A stretch of 64,000 nucleotides of DNA from Ceratothoa steindachneri (Eukaryota > Arthropoda > Malacostraca > Isopoda > Cymothoidae), in assembly GCA_963969495.1 (NCBI GenBank), contig OZ018324.1, forward strand, positions 161,930,495-161,994,494, in the 5' to 3' direction. The notes below the pieces were generated by a model, which worked only from the letters and a program-made list of their open reading frames with translations, ran no database searches and was not told where the DNA came from. Below are positions 24,030 to 35,700 of the stretch, piece by piece (position 1 is the stretch's first letter; every line of letters starts with the position of its first letter). Made by a program: the position numbers and the translations under genes.

Positions 24030-24620
24030 AAACTAGAATTGAGAAACGTGGGAAGGACTTTGGAATCCTAATTAGCATAAACTTAAACAACTCAAAGTAT
24101 TAAGTTGGGTTGGAAAATAAGCTCCATTTTCCTGTTAGTCTCCGTTAAGAGGCAACTTTACTTCAAAAATGAGAAGGTTTTATTGAAACTTTATCCTTCT
24201 TTGATCATTTGTAATATGGAGTACGGTTCTGGTGACTGTGTATTCGAATCAACATCGCTCGCTCGGAAAGATTGCAAGCACACGAGGCTAAACTCATCCC
24301 ATCGATTAGGGATAGAGACTATCGGACAGGTCTGTGAGAGCTGGACTATTCTTGCTAGAAAAATACACACTGTACGATCAACTCTTGAAGGTATCCAAGA
24401 TTCCTCGAGGTAGTTTTTATAATATTGATCATCGAAAAGGCATAACAGTGAAACAGAATAGAGTTAAAAACAATGGGTGTAAGTTAGTGATCCCAATTTA
24501 GGACAACTATTTCCGTTAAAACTAGTTACAAAATAGAACCAAGTTCCTGTTCTAGTATTTACTAGCGAAATTATCGCTTAGTGCAAAATTCAAATACATA
24601 AACTATTGCTTGCTTAGCAA
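24030..24620 (+). pseudogene. CR1-like LINE reverse transcriptase, C-terminal part
   Basis: Readings contain EKRGKDFGILISINLNNSKY, then RQLYFKNEKVLLKLYPSLI and CNMEYG, then in another frame AKLIPSIRDRDY and further on LEKYTLYDQLLK-like and RVKNNGCKLVI. The order matches the end of CR1-type ORF2 (E-R-D-L-G-V ... V-L-x-L-Y-x-S-L-V-R-P-H-L-E-Y ... T-K-L-I-P-x-x-R). It is the expected next piece after the RT palm at 19625-20508 on the same strand. Frameshifts are numerous. Confidence 0.65.
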
Positions 24621-25545
24621 ATTGAACTAAAACTATTTATTCAAATCTTACTATTATTTCAGTTTTTCTATTGAAATTACTAGTATGCGCTTTTAACATC
24701 ATTCCTAGGTCGTTTATCATCTTCTCGTAGGGGCATATTGTGAAGGAGGGAGGTGGAGGAGGGGGTTTCATATTTTGTTTTATTTTGTCTCATATTAAAT
24801 CTGTTAAGCGCTTTCTGATTCGGCAACTCCTCGACATGGTTTACAAGATTTTTATGTACTTCTTTTCCTTGTAACTCCTTGTAACACAAACTCTATCTTT
24901 CTCTCTCAACATTTCTTATGTCTATTTTTACTGTCTAGTTGACGATCTTTGTTTTTTTTTCTATCAGTTATTCTCTGTCTGATAAGCTCATTTTTCACTC
25001 TGGTGCCGATAAAAGCCGCGCATTAAGGAACAATCAGTTCTATGCTTTCCAGCCATTTCTTGTACAAATCTCTACTCAACTGAGTGGGACTTCGAGTGTT
25101 CATTTTAAATGGGAACTGTTCCCAAGGTAATTGTAATGCAGAATATTATCATAAATCGTTTCAGTGCTAAGCAATTTGAACAACACAGTTTCTAGGGTCA
25201 AAGCCCTGCAGATCAATATCCAATCCATCTAAAATTATTATGGAGTTGGATAATGTCACAAAATGTAAATGGGAGATACATTTAAATTGTTGAAATCAAC
25301 AGACTTCACGAGGCAAAAATGCCCCTTTTCCGAAAAATCTTGAATTGGCAAGTAGACCAGCTGAAACCAGTCGTTTATTAATACAAGAAGAAAAATGGCC
25401 GATCATAATAGAAATTTCTTCTGAGGGTGTATGCCACCCTTCAAATAACAAGGTCTGCTGACCAAAGAGTGGCGTGCTCTCATTATTCTAATTTATGTTC
25501 TAACGACCTTCAAAACTTTCAATAATTCTAGCACTAACCTTAAGA
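24621..25545. other. no recognised gene
   Basis: AT-rich DNA without coding similarity that I can name. A frame at 24939-25130 resembles nothing known to me. Confidence 0.4.
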
Positions 25546-25960
25546 GGACCTTGGTAATTATATCAATAGAATGAGAAAGTAAAACGACATAAGTGTTTCA
25601 AATTTCGTTAGAATCAGCCGAAGAGTTATGATGTTATTGCCAAAACAAAATAATTCCCTGGCTAACTTTGGGAGGACTTTGGCAATTATATCATTCAAAA
25701 GAGAATGGAAAAAAACATAAGGGGTTCAAACTTCATTAGAATCAGCCGAATAGTTATGACGTTATTGCAAAAATAAAATAATTCCCAGGCTATCCTTGGG
25801 ACGACTTTGACACTATATCTTTCGAAACAGAATGTAAAACAACATAAGGGTTGCAAATTTCGTTAGAATCGGCCGAAGGGTTACAATATAATTACAAAAG
25901 AAAAGCAAAACTGGGACCGACCGACATAGTGAGATGTAGAGTCACCCGTGACTATAAAGC
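25546..25960. repeat. 128-bp tandem repeat, about three units
   Basis: Units begin near 25546, 25674 and 25802. Each has GGACTTTGGCAATTATATC, then a GAATGTAAAAC block, then TTTCGTTAGAATCGGCCGAA, then GTTATGATGTTATTGC. The last unit runs into GGGACCGACCGACATAGTGA. The same family, with the same end, occurs at 49812-50040. Confidence 0.9.
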
Positions 25961-27680
25961 ACTTCTTCGATAAGCGTTCGAATTTGATTTGACCACAAAG
26001 CGTTTTAGGTGAAAATTAGCCGTTTACAACGTAACAATATCAAAGGAGTTTAACGTTACGTGAAGATGCCCAATTTCACGGGCTTTATCAAAGGACCACT
26101 CAAATAAACATCTTTGAATGACCTTTTCTACATACGGGAATTTATCACTCAAATTCTCCTGAACTTCATAAGACAACGGAAGTGAAATGAAATTGAGGGG
26201 ATTAATTTAAAAAATAGGTCACTATACTAGTGCCACTAAAGGAGTACGGATAAAGAGCCATTCCTGTACACTGGTACCTTCCTTCCAAAAACAAATACAT
26301 TGCTCCTGGTTCTTTTAATGTCTTGGTAGTAGATGCGTGACAACAAATCCGCTATCATCGCATCGTGAGCAGAACCATCTAATTCACCGCTCTAAGAATT
26401 GTCAATAATTCTCGAAAAAATTGTCTAGCCCTGAAATTAAAAGGCTTAGGGGCTGCTTGGTGTCTTTCGTGGGTAAAGACCTCTGGGGCTTAAAAGCAGT
26501 GCAAAGATGTAATCAAGTGGCATCTCCCTTCGTCAAAAAGAAGGCTCTCAGTAGTAGTGAGAGTCAGTAGCGGCTGTACATGGACAAAAACCATGTGCAT
26601 ACCGACAAGTCTTTAAGTACACATTCACTCACGGTCTTACATAGACAATATGTCTTCGACTTGGGAGCGAGAAATTAATATTTGCTTATCGCTGTTATGT
26701 ATAATAAAAGTTAAAATGATATATTATGTAAATTTATTTAGTGTAATATATATGTATTTGTAATGTATATATTTATGTAATTGTATATCTATTTGTAATA
26801 TATTTGTAATGTAATATCGAAACAACAATCTCCAACTCCTTTAGTGATTACCCATAATACAACCAACTAACCTCCTCCCATACAACCAACTAACCTCCTC
26901 CCACACAACCAACTAACTTGCTACCAATACTTATTTAAGTTTAAAGTTCCCCAATTTTAGGCATTTCACCTACAACCACTTAACGCGCTCCTACTGGAAT
27001 TGATTTTTCCTAGATTTTGTGTAACTATTCAATTAATGTGCTCTATTGTTTTGTGTGATTATTCAGTGCACTACTACTGCAACGTAAGTCTCTTATTGTT
27101 GTCAAGTTTGGCGCCTATGTACCTTAGACCTCTCTCTCAAAGTGTGATAAGTACTATTAAGATTTTTTTATTTGTACGTATTGTATAAACTGTAAATATG
27201 ATATTCATGTTTCTCTAAACCTCGTATATTCATTTGTAACTTTGATATATTAATTTTCTATTACCAATACTAGGCTGCTATATATAATTTGAACTCTGAT
27301 TTAAGCTATTAATGTAACTTAGCATTGTTACTTAACTGTCTGTACACATTTGGGGTTTCTTAAGGCTGGCATATAGTCCAGCTTAGCCTATAATTGCCCT
27401 TCTAGAACCTAGTTATGAACACGAGGTTCTAAAAGGTTCTTTAGTGTTGTGAGACTTAACCCTTCCCGTAACATCGCTAATACTTTTATTTATCTAAATC
27501 TAATTATCCGACCTTTGTTAACATGGTCGACAGCGCATGTGCTGTTCGCAGGACGAAGTAGACGTAATGCCCAAACTATCTGTATGTACGGTTAAAAGCT
27601 TAATAATAGATTGTATTTTATTTTTACTATTGAAGTCCCCTTTTGTGGCAGTTATTAATTTTAATTTGTATTTTCTTAAT
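25961..27680. other. no recognised gene
   Basis: AT-rich DNA. A 3-unit minisatellite of about 23 bp (ACAACCAACTAACCTCCTCC) lies at 26858-26920. A frame at 27537-27773 may be leader sequence of the following Penelope-like element. Confidence 0.4.
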
Positions 27681-27689
27681 ATTTCTTAC

Positions 27690-28603
27690 AAGTTTTTTAA
27701 CTGGGTCTTCGAGGCGAGAAAAAAACATCCGCGAATGACATTCTTTATTCCTAGACTCTTTCGACCATGTTAGGTCATCTTCAGAGAATGAACAGAAATG
27801 GAATTATTCACAAATTGCTACACTATATATACTCTTTCTACGTTAACATAAGTATTACAAAATTTGGCCAATCATGGTGACTACAGGATAGGTTGCGCCT
27901 ACGGCAATGTAAAAATGCATGAACTGAAATCGCCTTCGCCCCATTATAAGTCAAACACCAAGCGTGACTTATCACCTGGCAAAACTTATCTACTCGATCA
28001 TCGTGTCCTACACCCCATCAAACTACAAGCTGCCCTCCTTTTCAACTCTAGATCTCCTTCAAACTTCTCAACCAGCAGCCGTACTAGCTTCTATGAACGT
28101 AGAATCTCTATTCACAAATTTTCCCGTCGATGAAACCAGCGAATTGCTAACCAATGCCATTTACCATACTGAAGGCTCCACACCTCTCACCATTCCCCGT
28201 GACATATTGCGACAGCTCCTCCAAGCATGCAAAAAAGAAAACCCGTTCTATGATTCCGATGGGAAAATGTACGTGCAAATCGATGACATCGTGATGGGGT
28301 GACCACTTTGCCTCCTCTTTGCCAATCTTTACATGGGCTTAGTTGAGAAAAAGATTTTCAAAAGCAATGTAGCGCCCAAGCCTCCCATCTACGCGCGCTT
28401 TATCGATGACATAATTTTGAATACGGATAACCTCGAACAAGTGAACGGCCTAGTTGAAATATTCAAGAATAACTTGTTTGAATTTCACCCACGAAACGGA
28501 AGATGAAGGATCCCTTCATTGATATCCTCACAAGTGCCCAGAAATCCAAATTTGTGACCCAAATATACGTTAAGGCCACGAACTTGGGCTTCTGCTTAAA
28601 CAC
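27690..28603 (+). pseudogene. Penelope-like element: pLTR-like leader and reverse transcriptase
   Basis: The leader at 27715-27790 has GGCGAGAAAAAAACATCCGC and TTTCGACCATGTTAGGTCAT followed by CTTCAG, a pattern typical of Penelope-like pLTRs. Readings then give YGNVKMHELKSP, PIISQTPSVTYHLAKLI, VLASMNVESLFTNFPVDET (motif A with Asp changed to Asn), IPRDILRQLLQACKKENPF, MYVQIDDIVMG, LCLLFANLYMGLVEKKIF, YARFIDDIILNTD (catalytic IDD retained) and LPFIDILTSAQKS-like sequence. A TGA replaces a codon right after MG. The coding similarity breaks off at 28603, where LINE copy A starts; no GIY-YIG domain is seen. Confidence 0.8.
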
Positions 28604-29815
28604 AGCTTAGCCCTTCTTCCTTCCTTCAGATGCCTGTATTTCTCCCCTACTTCGTCGCTTTTCATACAACCTCTCCCACAACTTTCTCTGGTCACCCTCT
28701 AATTTCAAAGGGTAGATGCTGACCTTCTTCTAAGCCAACCGTCTCGGATCGGGGCTGAGGGAGGAGGGGACAATGTTTTCTAACCCTTGAGCTCCGATTC
28801 GGGGTAGTTGGTTTTTAACAACCTGCTTCATCCCCACACATACCTTCCCCACATCCCTTTTCCTCTCCTCTTCACAATCTATATATTTTTTACGCCGTGT
28901 TCAAGGTGGAGCCGCCATGCCAATGGACTGTCAGGGCCACCAGGCGGGAGGGGTGGTCTTAAATGGTGGCACCTGGCTCTGCCAAGCCTGTACGCACCCC
29001 TTGCAGTGCAGCTACTGGGAGGGGTCATGAGCTGTTGCATGCCGTAATAAAAAGAGGGTAACCATGCCCAATGATGAGACCCCCCAAAAAAGCCTCCCTT
29101 TAATTCCCCCTGTACCAACGACGAAGCCGCCTTTGGGCAGCTCCACGAAAAAAGTGGGGGTCCCACCCCCTTTGCTTGCGCAGGGGACCCTCCATATTTC
29201 TTTAACAGGAGAGGAGACTTGCTCCTTTCCTACGACTAAGGGTTCCTAAAGCTGTCCCCCGAAAGGAGGACGGCAACAAAAGAGCTTCGGCTCCTTCGCC
29301 CACGCCTAGAGGTGGGCTGAGTGGCTCGGAGAAGGTGGTTCCTCAAAAAGAGGGCCCCCCCCCGCCTCCGAAGCCGCAACGCCCGCCTAAGGTTTTGAGG
29401 CGGAGGGAGGAAAAGACTTGCATGGCAAGCCCAACATCCCCCAATAATTCCTCGGAGACAGCGCCTTCAGCTCCTTGTCCACCAACAGCGCTCGGGGTTC
29501 TGCCTCCGGACACGTACGGCCATTCCCGTGAGGGTATTCTGTTTGAGGAGGGCCCCAGCGTCTCCACCGAGGTAGGCCTGGAGGGCATATTCCTTCAATG
29601 GCATTGCCATGGATTCCGGGCCAACTGGGAGGAGCTGCGGAGGCTCGTCTCGTCTCATCCCGTTCCCCGTTAGCTATATTTTTGCAGGAGACCATGCTAG
29701 GTGCGTACCACCTGCCTGCCCTCCCGGGGTATAAGGGTCTTGCCACCCCACCACCGCGGCATGGCCGGGCTGAGGGATGCGCGGTTTACACCCGGCATGA
29801 TGTCTCCGTTCTTTC
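28604..29815 (+). mobile_element. I-clade-like LINE, copy A (internally deleted, 3'-truncated)
   Basis: It begins in the 5' UTR shared by four copies (AGCTTAGCCCTTCTTCCTTC). ORF1 starts at 29064 (MPNDETPQK). At about 29248 the sequence jumps to the ORF1 tail (GTTCCTAAAGCTGTCCCCCG), which corresponds to about 32452 in copy B, so about 1.95 kb including all zinc knuckles is missing. It then covers the ORF1 end and the first part of the endonuclease (LQWHCHGFRANWEELRRL) and stops at about 29815, where copy B begins. Confidence 0.85.
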
Positions 29816-30333
29816 CCGTAAGGGGCGTGGCGATTTGCCATCCTGGCCGCCGTGCTGATGGAACTCAGCACCCCGTCCAACCCCAGCTTAGCCTCTTCTC
29901 CTTCCTTCAAAACACTTGTTTCCTCCCTTTTCATACAAGCTCTCTCACAACTTTCAATGGTCAGCCTCTAATTCCACAGGGTAGATGCTGACCTTCTTCT
30001 TAAGTCAACCGTCCCGGATCGGGGCTGAGGGGGGAGGAGACAATGTTCCCTAACCCCTGAGCTCCGGTTTGGGGTAGTTGGTTTTTAACAACCTGCTTTA
30101 TCCCCACCCATACCTTCCTCACATCCCTTTTCCTCTCCTCTTCACAATCTATATATTTTTTACGCCGTGTTCAAGGTGGAGCCGCCATGCCGATGGACTG
30201 CCAGGCCACCAGGCGGAAGGGGTGGTCTTAAATGGCGGCGCCTGGCTCTGCCAGGCTTGTAAGCACCTCTCGCAGTGCGGGATACTGCAAGAGGTGATGC
30301 GCGATTGCATCCCGTGTCAAAAAGAGGGTCACC

Positions 30334-32787
30334 ATGCCCAATGATGAGTTTAAAAAAAATCCCAACCCCTAACTTCCCCTATAACATCGACGGAGCCGCC
30401 CTTGGGCAGCTCCAGCAAAAAATACAGGTCTCCCCCTTCCTGTGCTTGCTTAGGGTACCCTCCGTATATCCCTAACCGGAGAGGAGGCTTACTCCTCTTC
30501 TTCGCTAAAGGGGGGGAACGGGGACTCCCCCTCACCCCGTTCTCTTGAGGTGCTTTCGGGTGCCTCCCTTTTACCAGTCGCAGTCACCTCTGTTCTTTCC
30601 AAGAGGACTGCTAAGAAAGCCAGCAGGCAGCCCTTAGCCAGCCGCTCCACATCAAATCGGCTCGGTAGGGCAAACTCCCTTAGGGGGGAGAGGGAAGCCA
30701 GGCCCCTTCGGTCGCTTTCCTCAAAAGACCTGCTGGCAAGAATACTGAACCTTGCCGATGTGAAGGCCCATGCCTTCCCAAAGAAGACTAGTGACGATAC
30801 TGCCAACGGGACCTGCGATGTCTTGGGGGGGATGGCCAACTGGAGCCCCCCCTGAGATAAACATGGTCCTTGAGGAAACCCAGCCTCAACGGTAGGGCCT
30901 TTCATGGGAGGGAGGAATGCTGGCTCGGCGCCAAGCACCGAACCCGAATCCGCCCCGATGCAAGGTCATCCTCAAACGGCTGGGGATTCTCAGGCAGTAC
31001 AAGAGGGGAGGGATCTCCTCCGGATGATGCCCTTGCGACCACCATGAGCTTCTTCATTTCGGAGAAGGACCTGGCTGAGGCCGGTCCATCTGGCCCTGGG
31101 GGCTTCTACCAGAGGGGGTGAGAAGCGGGTTCATTCCCCGCCCTCCTCTCCAAAAAAGAAAAGGACGAAAAAGACCAAAAAGACGAACAAGACTCGGGGC
31201 TCCTCTCCACCTGCGGGGGCTACGGAGACGGATGGGTCTGCTGCCACTTTGGCAAGCGACCAAGCCAAGATCGGCATATCCGGCCCCCCTGCCCCCTGGG
31301 TACGTAGCTCCTGACCATGACAGACCAAAAGTGCACAGGGCGGAGCCTCGATGACATCAGGGCCCCTCATTCAGAGGTTACCTGGCGTTTTCAAGCCCGC
31401 TGGCTTCAAATACTTCCTCATTATTCGCTCCACTGATGGCACCATGTTTTCCAAGGGCAACATGATCCATCAGAGGAGAGGATTAGCTAGTTCAATTGGT
31501 AGAGAGCCGAAAGGTGACCCGTTTCTCGGACGGGAGCCTTCTGGCGAATGCGGCGAATCCCGCCGAGGCGGCCAAGATAAGTGCTCTTCGGACACTTCAT
31601 GGCACCCCGGTGAGTGTGACGCCGCACTCTACCATGAACTTTGTGAAAGGAGTAGTTTATGCGAGGGAACTCGTTGACTACTCCATTGAGGACATCACCC
31701 TAGAGCTGGCCGACCATGGGGCGGTCAAGGTCGAACGTGTGATGAGAAAACAGGGAGGGGCCTCGAGACCCACCCCTACACTCTTCGTCACGTTCGACTG
31801 TGACAAGCTCCCTGAGTCGGTGCGTGCCGGTTGGTTCTGCTACCGCGTGGAGGAACTCGTGCCACTGCCGCGGCAGTGCTATTACTGTCACCGCTTCGGC
31901 CATACGAATCGCTCATGTAGACGTGCAAAATCGGGGTCACCCGAAGTCTGTGTAAATTGCTCCAAGGTCGCACACGATAAGGCCAAATCGTGTGTGGCCA
32001 AGTGTGTCAATTGCGGAGAGCCGCACCCTGCTTCTTCGAAGCAATGTGGTGCATATCTCCTTGAGAAAGAAATCCTGGCCGTTCAGGCCCAGGATCTACT
32101 CTCATTCTGCGAGGCAAAGGACTTGGTCCTGGCGCGCCTGGCTCTGCCTGGGACGTCATATGCCTCAATAGTTAGAAAGGCACCCTCTGCTCCTGGCCCA
32201 TCCAGGCCAACAAGCACGGTTGTTTCTACGCCCATTCGGAGCCCTTCTGCAGGCTCTACCCAACCCGGGCACTCCCATGGTAAAGCTGGCAGCAAAACGA
32301 GTTCATACCCTGCCCCGGCTAAAAACAGCGCTCCCCCCTCTCCCCCCCCCGTGACCGTTTCCGTAAAGCGAAACGACCACGCGCCTCCACCGAGTCGTTA
32401 GACACACAGGAGGCAACACCCCTAATGATGGTCGCTAGGACATCTTCCAGGGTTCCTAAAGCTGTTCCCCGAAAGGAGGACAGCAACAAAGGAGCTTCGG
32501 CCCCTTCGCCCACGCCCCGAGGTGGAGCGAGTGGCTCGGAGAGGGTGGTTCCTCGAAAAGAGGGCCCCCTGCCTCCGAAGACGCAACGCCCGCCTAAGGT
32601 TTCGAGGCGGAGGAAGGAAAAGACTTGCATGGCGAGCCCAACCTCCCCCAATAAGTCCTCAAAGGCGACAGCGCCTTCAGCGCTTTGTCCGGCCAACAGC
32701 GCCCGGGGTTCTGCCCCCGGGAAGCGTACGGCCATTCCTGTGAGGGTCTTCAGTTCGAGGAAAGCCTCCGCGTCTCCTGCGAGCTAG
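30334..32787 (+). pseudogene. LINE copy B ORF1 (gag-like, three zinc knuckles)
   Basis: The likely start is ATG at 30334 (MPNDE), shared with copies A and C and nearly with D. A stop follows after 12 codons, and frameshifts occur in poly-G/poly-C runs. The basic, Ser/Pro-rich N-terminal half is at about 30550-31300. The conserved gag core (31496-31900) has NPAEAAKISALRTLHGTP. The knuckles are CYYCHRFGHTNRSC, CVNCSKVAHDKAKSC and CVNCGEPHPASSKQC (about 31879-32045); all three keep their Cys/His ligands in this copy. An extra A near 31511 shifts the frame relative to D. The tail (32425-32787) is K/R/S/P rich and overlaps ORF2. The protein would coat LINE RNA. Confidence 0.85.
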
Positions 32788-35700
32788 GCCTTGAGGGAAT
32801 ATTCCTTCAATGGAATTGCCGTGGACTCCAGGCCAACTGGGAGGAGCTGCGGAGGCTCGTCTCGTCCCGTTCCCCGTTAGCTATCGTTTTTCAGGAGACC
32901 ATGCTAGGCGCGTGCCCCCTGCCGGCCCTTCCGGGGTATAAGGGTCTTGCGACCCCGCCACCGCGGGATGGCCGGGCTGGGGGATACGCGGTTTACACCC
33001 GGCATGATGTCTCTGTTCTTCTTTTCACTGTATATACCTCTTTTCAGGCAGTGGCTGTTCAGCTTTACCTGGATAGGAGGTATACTATCATTTTTGCGTA
33101 CATTCCACCGTCAGCTGACTTCGACGCGGGGGACTTCCGCCGCGTCGTGGCACGGTTGCCGAGGCCCTATCTCTAGCTTTGAGATCTGAACGGTAGGCAT
33201 CCTCTCTAGGGAGATTACTCCATAAATCCCAGGGCACAAGTCCTTGCCGATCTGATCGAAGAGCTTGAGATTGGTGTCCCAAACGTGAAAGAGTTAACGC
33301 ATCATTGTCCGAGAACCGCTTCCCTTTTTTTTGCCTCGACCTATCTTTGTGCTCTTCGGATGCACAGCCTGATTTTGATTGGGGGGTGGTTGATGACCTC
33401 CATGGTAGTGATCACTTCCCCATTCAAATATCATTTTCAGGGCAACTGCCGCCTGAAAGCCTACCTCGGTGATGGTTGGCGCGGGCGCGGTGGCCTGCAT
33501 TTCAGGAAATGACTAAATTCTCTATCTCAGTCGAGGAGTTTAGGTCGGTAGATGAGGCCGTTGATTTCTTCTCCGGCAACTTCATCGCCATGGGCCTGAC
33601 TACTATTCCTAGAACGTCTGGCCGTTTTGCACGCTGACCACTCCCATGGTGGTCGGCCGAGTGTGAGACGGCCTTCAAACAGAAGCGTTATGCCTACATG
33701 CGCTATAAGCGCCGCCCTAACGATTTCACTGTCGTTGAATTTCGTCGGGCTAGGGCTAGGTTCCGGTATATTTCGAAGCATGCCTGCCGCTCTTCTTGGC
33801 GGGCATACGTGTCTTAACTTAACGGGAAGACCCCTTTAGCAGAGGTGTGGAAGCGAGTCAAAAGGATTTGGGGCAAGTTCTCGCAGGACCCCCCTCCCGT
33901 TCTCCAGGAGAATGGGACCGCAATCTCGGATCCCGCGTCCGTGGTGGAATCCCTAGCGACCGCTTTTTCCGCATTCTCTAGCCGTAAGGCTGCTCCGCCA
34001 GCATTCAATGCAAGTCGTGATGTCGCGGAAGGCCGTCGGCTGGCTTTACCTCCAGAGACGGAGAACCCTTCAACGACAAGTTCACTGTGAGCGAGTTGTA
34101 TTCTGCTCTCGCTTCGTGCGCCGACACCGCCCATGGACCGGAAGATGTCCCGTACGCCATGCTTCGACACCGAGGTGACCGAGGCATGGCCTTTCTGTTA
34201 GATTTGTTCAACAGGAGCTGGGTGCAAGGTCTTCTCCCAGACTCCTCGCTAATCAGTACTGTGCTTGCCTTTCGCAAACCGGGGAGAAATCACTCTACTC
34301 CGACCGTTTTCTGCCCAATCTCTCTAACCTCTTGCGGGTGCAAGTTGGAGAAATTGGTAAATGTTTGATTAGCCTTTTGCTGGACAGCGGAGGCCATCTG
34401 TCTTCCGCACCGTGCGGCTTCCGCAAGTATTACTCCGCGTCGGATGCTCTGCTCCGACTGGAAAATGCTGTCTGCGAGACTTTCCTCCGTAGACAGCACT
34501 ACGCCACGGTGTTTTTCGATCCGGAGAAGGCCTAAGATACCGCATGGCGATACGGTATCATGGAGACTCTCCAAACGATGGGGGCGAGGGGACGCCTCCC
34601 AATGTTTATATCTGAATTTTTGCGAGATCGTCGATTCCGCGTACGGGTGGAGAAGCCTTCTCCGGCCTAAAGGAGCAGGAAGAGGGTGTCCCGCAGGGGA
34701 GTGTATTAAGTGTCACACTCTTTGCCCTGAGCATCAACGGCATCACTTCGGTGCTGCCGGAAGATTTTCTCGCTACGTTCTACTTGGACGACATTTCGAT
34801 CTCTTTGGGGGCGGCCCAGATGCCAACTCTGGAGCGTCGACTCCAACTAGCATTAAACCGCGTCTCGGGTTTCGGTTTCGGTTTTCTTTGGCCAAGACTA
34901 AGGTGGTGCACTTTTGCCGCCATCCACGGCTTCACCCCGACCCAGATTTGTTTCTTAATGGGGTGCGCCTAGATGTGGTTGAGTCGCACCGTTTCGTTGG
35001 TCTTGTATTCGACCGACGCCTCACCTGAGAGGCTCATATTCGCAGCCTTTGGGTCTCTTGTACCCGCGCCATGGATATTCTCCGTTCCGTGACGTTCAGC
35101 ACTTGGGGCACTGATAGGGCTACTGCCCTACTTTTTTATCGATCCTTTGTTCGTTATAAGCTCGTCTACGGATGCGAGTTTTATGCATCCGCAGCCGAGC
35201 ATTTATTGCGGAAGGTGGATTCGATCCATCATACCGGCCTTCACCTTGCGACCGGTGCCTTCCGCACTTTCCCCATTGAGAGCCTGTTGGTCGATGCTGG
35301 AGAGATGCCACTCGCTCTGCGCCGCGTGCAGTGCATCACACGCCTGTACACGTGATCCCGGTGCCTCCCCCAGTCGCCAACAGCTCTCACTGCATCCGCA
35401 GCTGATCTCGATGTTGCCTATGCCGCCGAGAGACGCCAGTCATACCCTAAGTCCTTGAGTTTAGGGCCAGGAAACTCCTTCGAGAGGTAGATATAGCTCT
35501 CGGGCCGGTGGCACCCCTGGTTCTGCTCAGGACGCCACCCTGGAGGGTACCACATTTGGATATTTGTCGCCACGCCTCTGCTCCCAAAGCTTGTACTGCG
35601 CCGGGAGTATTGCGTTCGACCTCCTTGGAGCACACATCTTGTCACGCTGGAACCGTGCCAGTGTATACGGATGGCTCCAAATCCCAAGAGGGGGTAGGCT

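Noticed and set aside
29343..29934. Several long GC-rich open frames on the minus strand of LINE copies (also 30489-30938, 35953-36749)
   Set aside because: They are shadows of the LINE gag and ORF2 on the other strand, with no independent similarity and not conserved as open frames among copies.
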